A stretch of DNA of 23,611 bases from Caldithrix sp964468415 (GTDB lineage: Bacteria > Calditrichota > Calditrichia > Calditrichales > Calditrichaceae), in the NCBI GenBank assembly GCA_964468415.1, contig CAYXUS010000214.1, positions 1 through 23,611 of the forward strand, in the 5' to 3' direction. A program made the position numbers and the translations under genes. Below are positions 23,563-23,611 of this stretch, one piece after another; positions within the stretch are counted from its first letter, which is position 1, and each line of letters opens with the position of its first letter. The notes under the pieces were generated by a model, which worked only from the letters and a program-made list of their open reading frames with translations, was not told where the DNA came from and did not search any database.

Positions 23563-23611
23563 CCCAGGTAGCCGGAGGCTATCCCGAGAATCGGGACGTC
23601 CTGCCACTAGA
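23563..23611 (-). pseudogene. rearranged partial tRNA-Gln copy 2 (cut by window end)
   Basis: This has the same design as copy 1 and is nearly identical to it, with the inverted segment CCCAGGTAGCCGG (23563-23575) now matching the tRNA exactly. The palindrome TCCCGAGAATCGGGA and the D-arm sequence follow. The shared CGTCCTGCCAC block recurs at 23412, 23503 and 23597, spacing 91 and 94 bp. The window ends inside the D arm, so this last unit may be a further pseudogene or the edge of another tRNA. Confidence 0.7.

Noticed and set aside
23412..23611. CRISPR-like array at the window end
   Set aside because: Unit spacing is 91-94 bp, the repeat is tRNA-Gln sequence, the spacers are similar to each other, and no cas gene is visible.

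Overview
The window is ordinary bacterial chromosome: dense genes, Shine-Dalgarno-led ORFs, two-membrane envelope genes (an Omp85 barrel and a TamB-like protein, so a diderm) and canonical bacterial tRNAs. At least one promoter fits the Bacteroidota-type TTTG / TAnnTTTG pattern. Together with the gene content, this suggests a member of the FCB superphylum, perhaps Calditrichota or a neighbour. That placement is inference; no rRNA or other phylogenetic marker was analysed.

Layout. (1) 1-4909, plus strand: a possible 3' end of an upstream gene, then a phosphomannomutase/phosphoglucomutase closed by a clear intrinsic terminator, an AT-rich unknown ORF, the FtsH protease, a cupin_5 (DUF985) protein and a DUF123 GIY-YIG-like protein. 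(2) 5054-5524, minus strand: tRNA adenosine deaminase TadA. (3) 5667-5781, plus strand: tRNA-Val(CAC) with its own promoter-like sequence and terminator. (4) 5931-11869, minus strand: a tamB-like gene followed by an Omp85 (TamA/BamA) gene. (5) 11870-12174: a divergent intergenic control region. (6) 12175-22936, plus strand: an eight-gene chemosensory operon in the order cheW, cheR-TPR, cheW, MCP, cheA-REC, cheB, REC with a Cys-rich tail, and a REC/kinase-like/REC/REC protein. (7) 22949-23611, minus strand: tRNA-Gln(CTG), tRNA-Arg(ACG) and tRNA-Glu(CTC), surrounded by partial, rearranged tRNA copies.

The most interesting part is the chemosensory operon. Its parts list (MCP, two CheW, TPR-tailed CheR, CheA fused to a receiver, CheB) is that of the Wsp surface-sensing pathway and other alternative-cellular-function systems. 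However, the WspR-type diguanylate cyclase output is absent. In its place are a receiver with a CxxC...CxxC tail and a four-module protein whose HisKA-like helix has Glu where the phosphoacceptor His should be. The CheB receiver has also lost its phosphorylatable Asp (Tyr55). The operon therefore appears to have a rewired phosphoflow with several non-canonical receiver or kinase modules.

The second point of interest is the tRNA cluster. One side carries a duplicated 3' half of tRNA-Glu, with its terminator, interrupted in the T loop by a 23-bp near-palindrome. The other side carries repeated 5' halves of tRNA-Gln at 91-94 bp spacing, in which the anticodon arm is replaced by a palindrome and a 13-bp tRNA segment is inverted.
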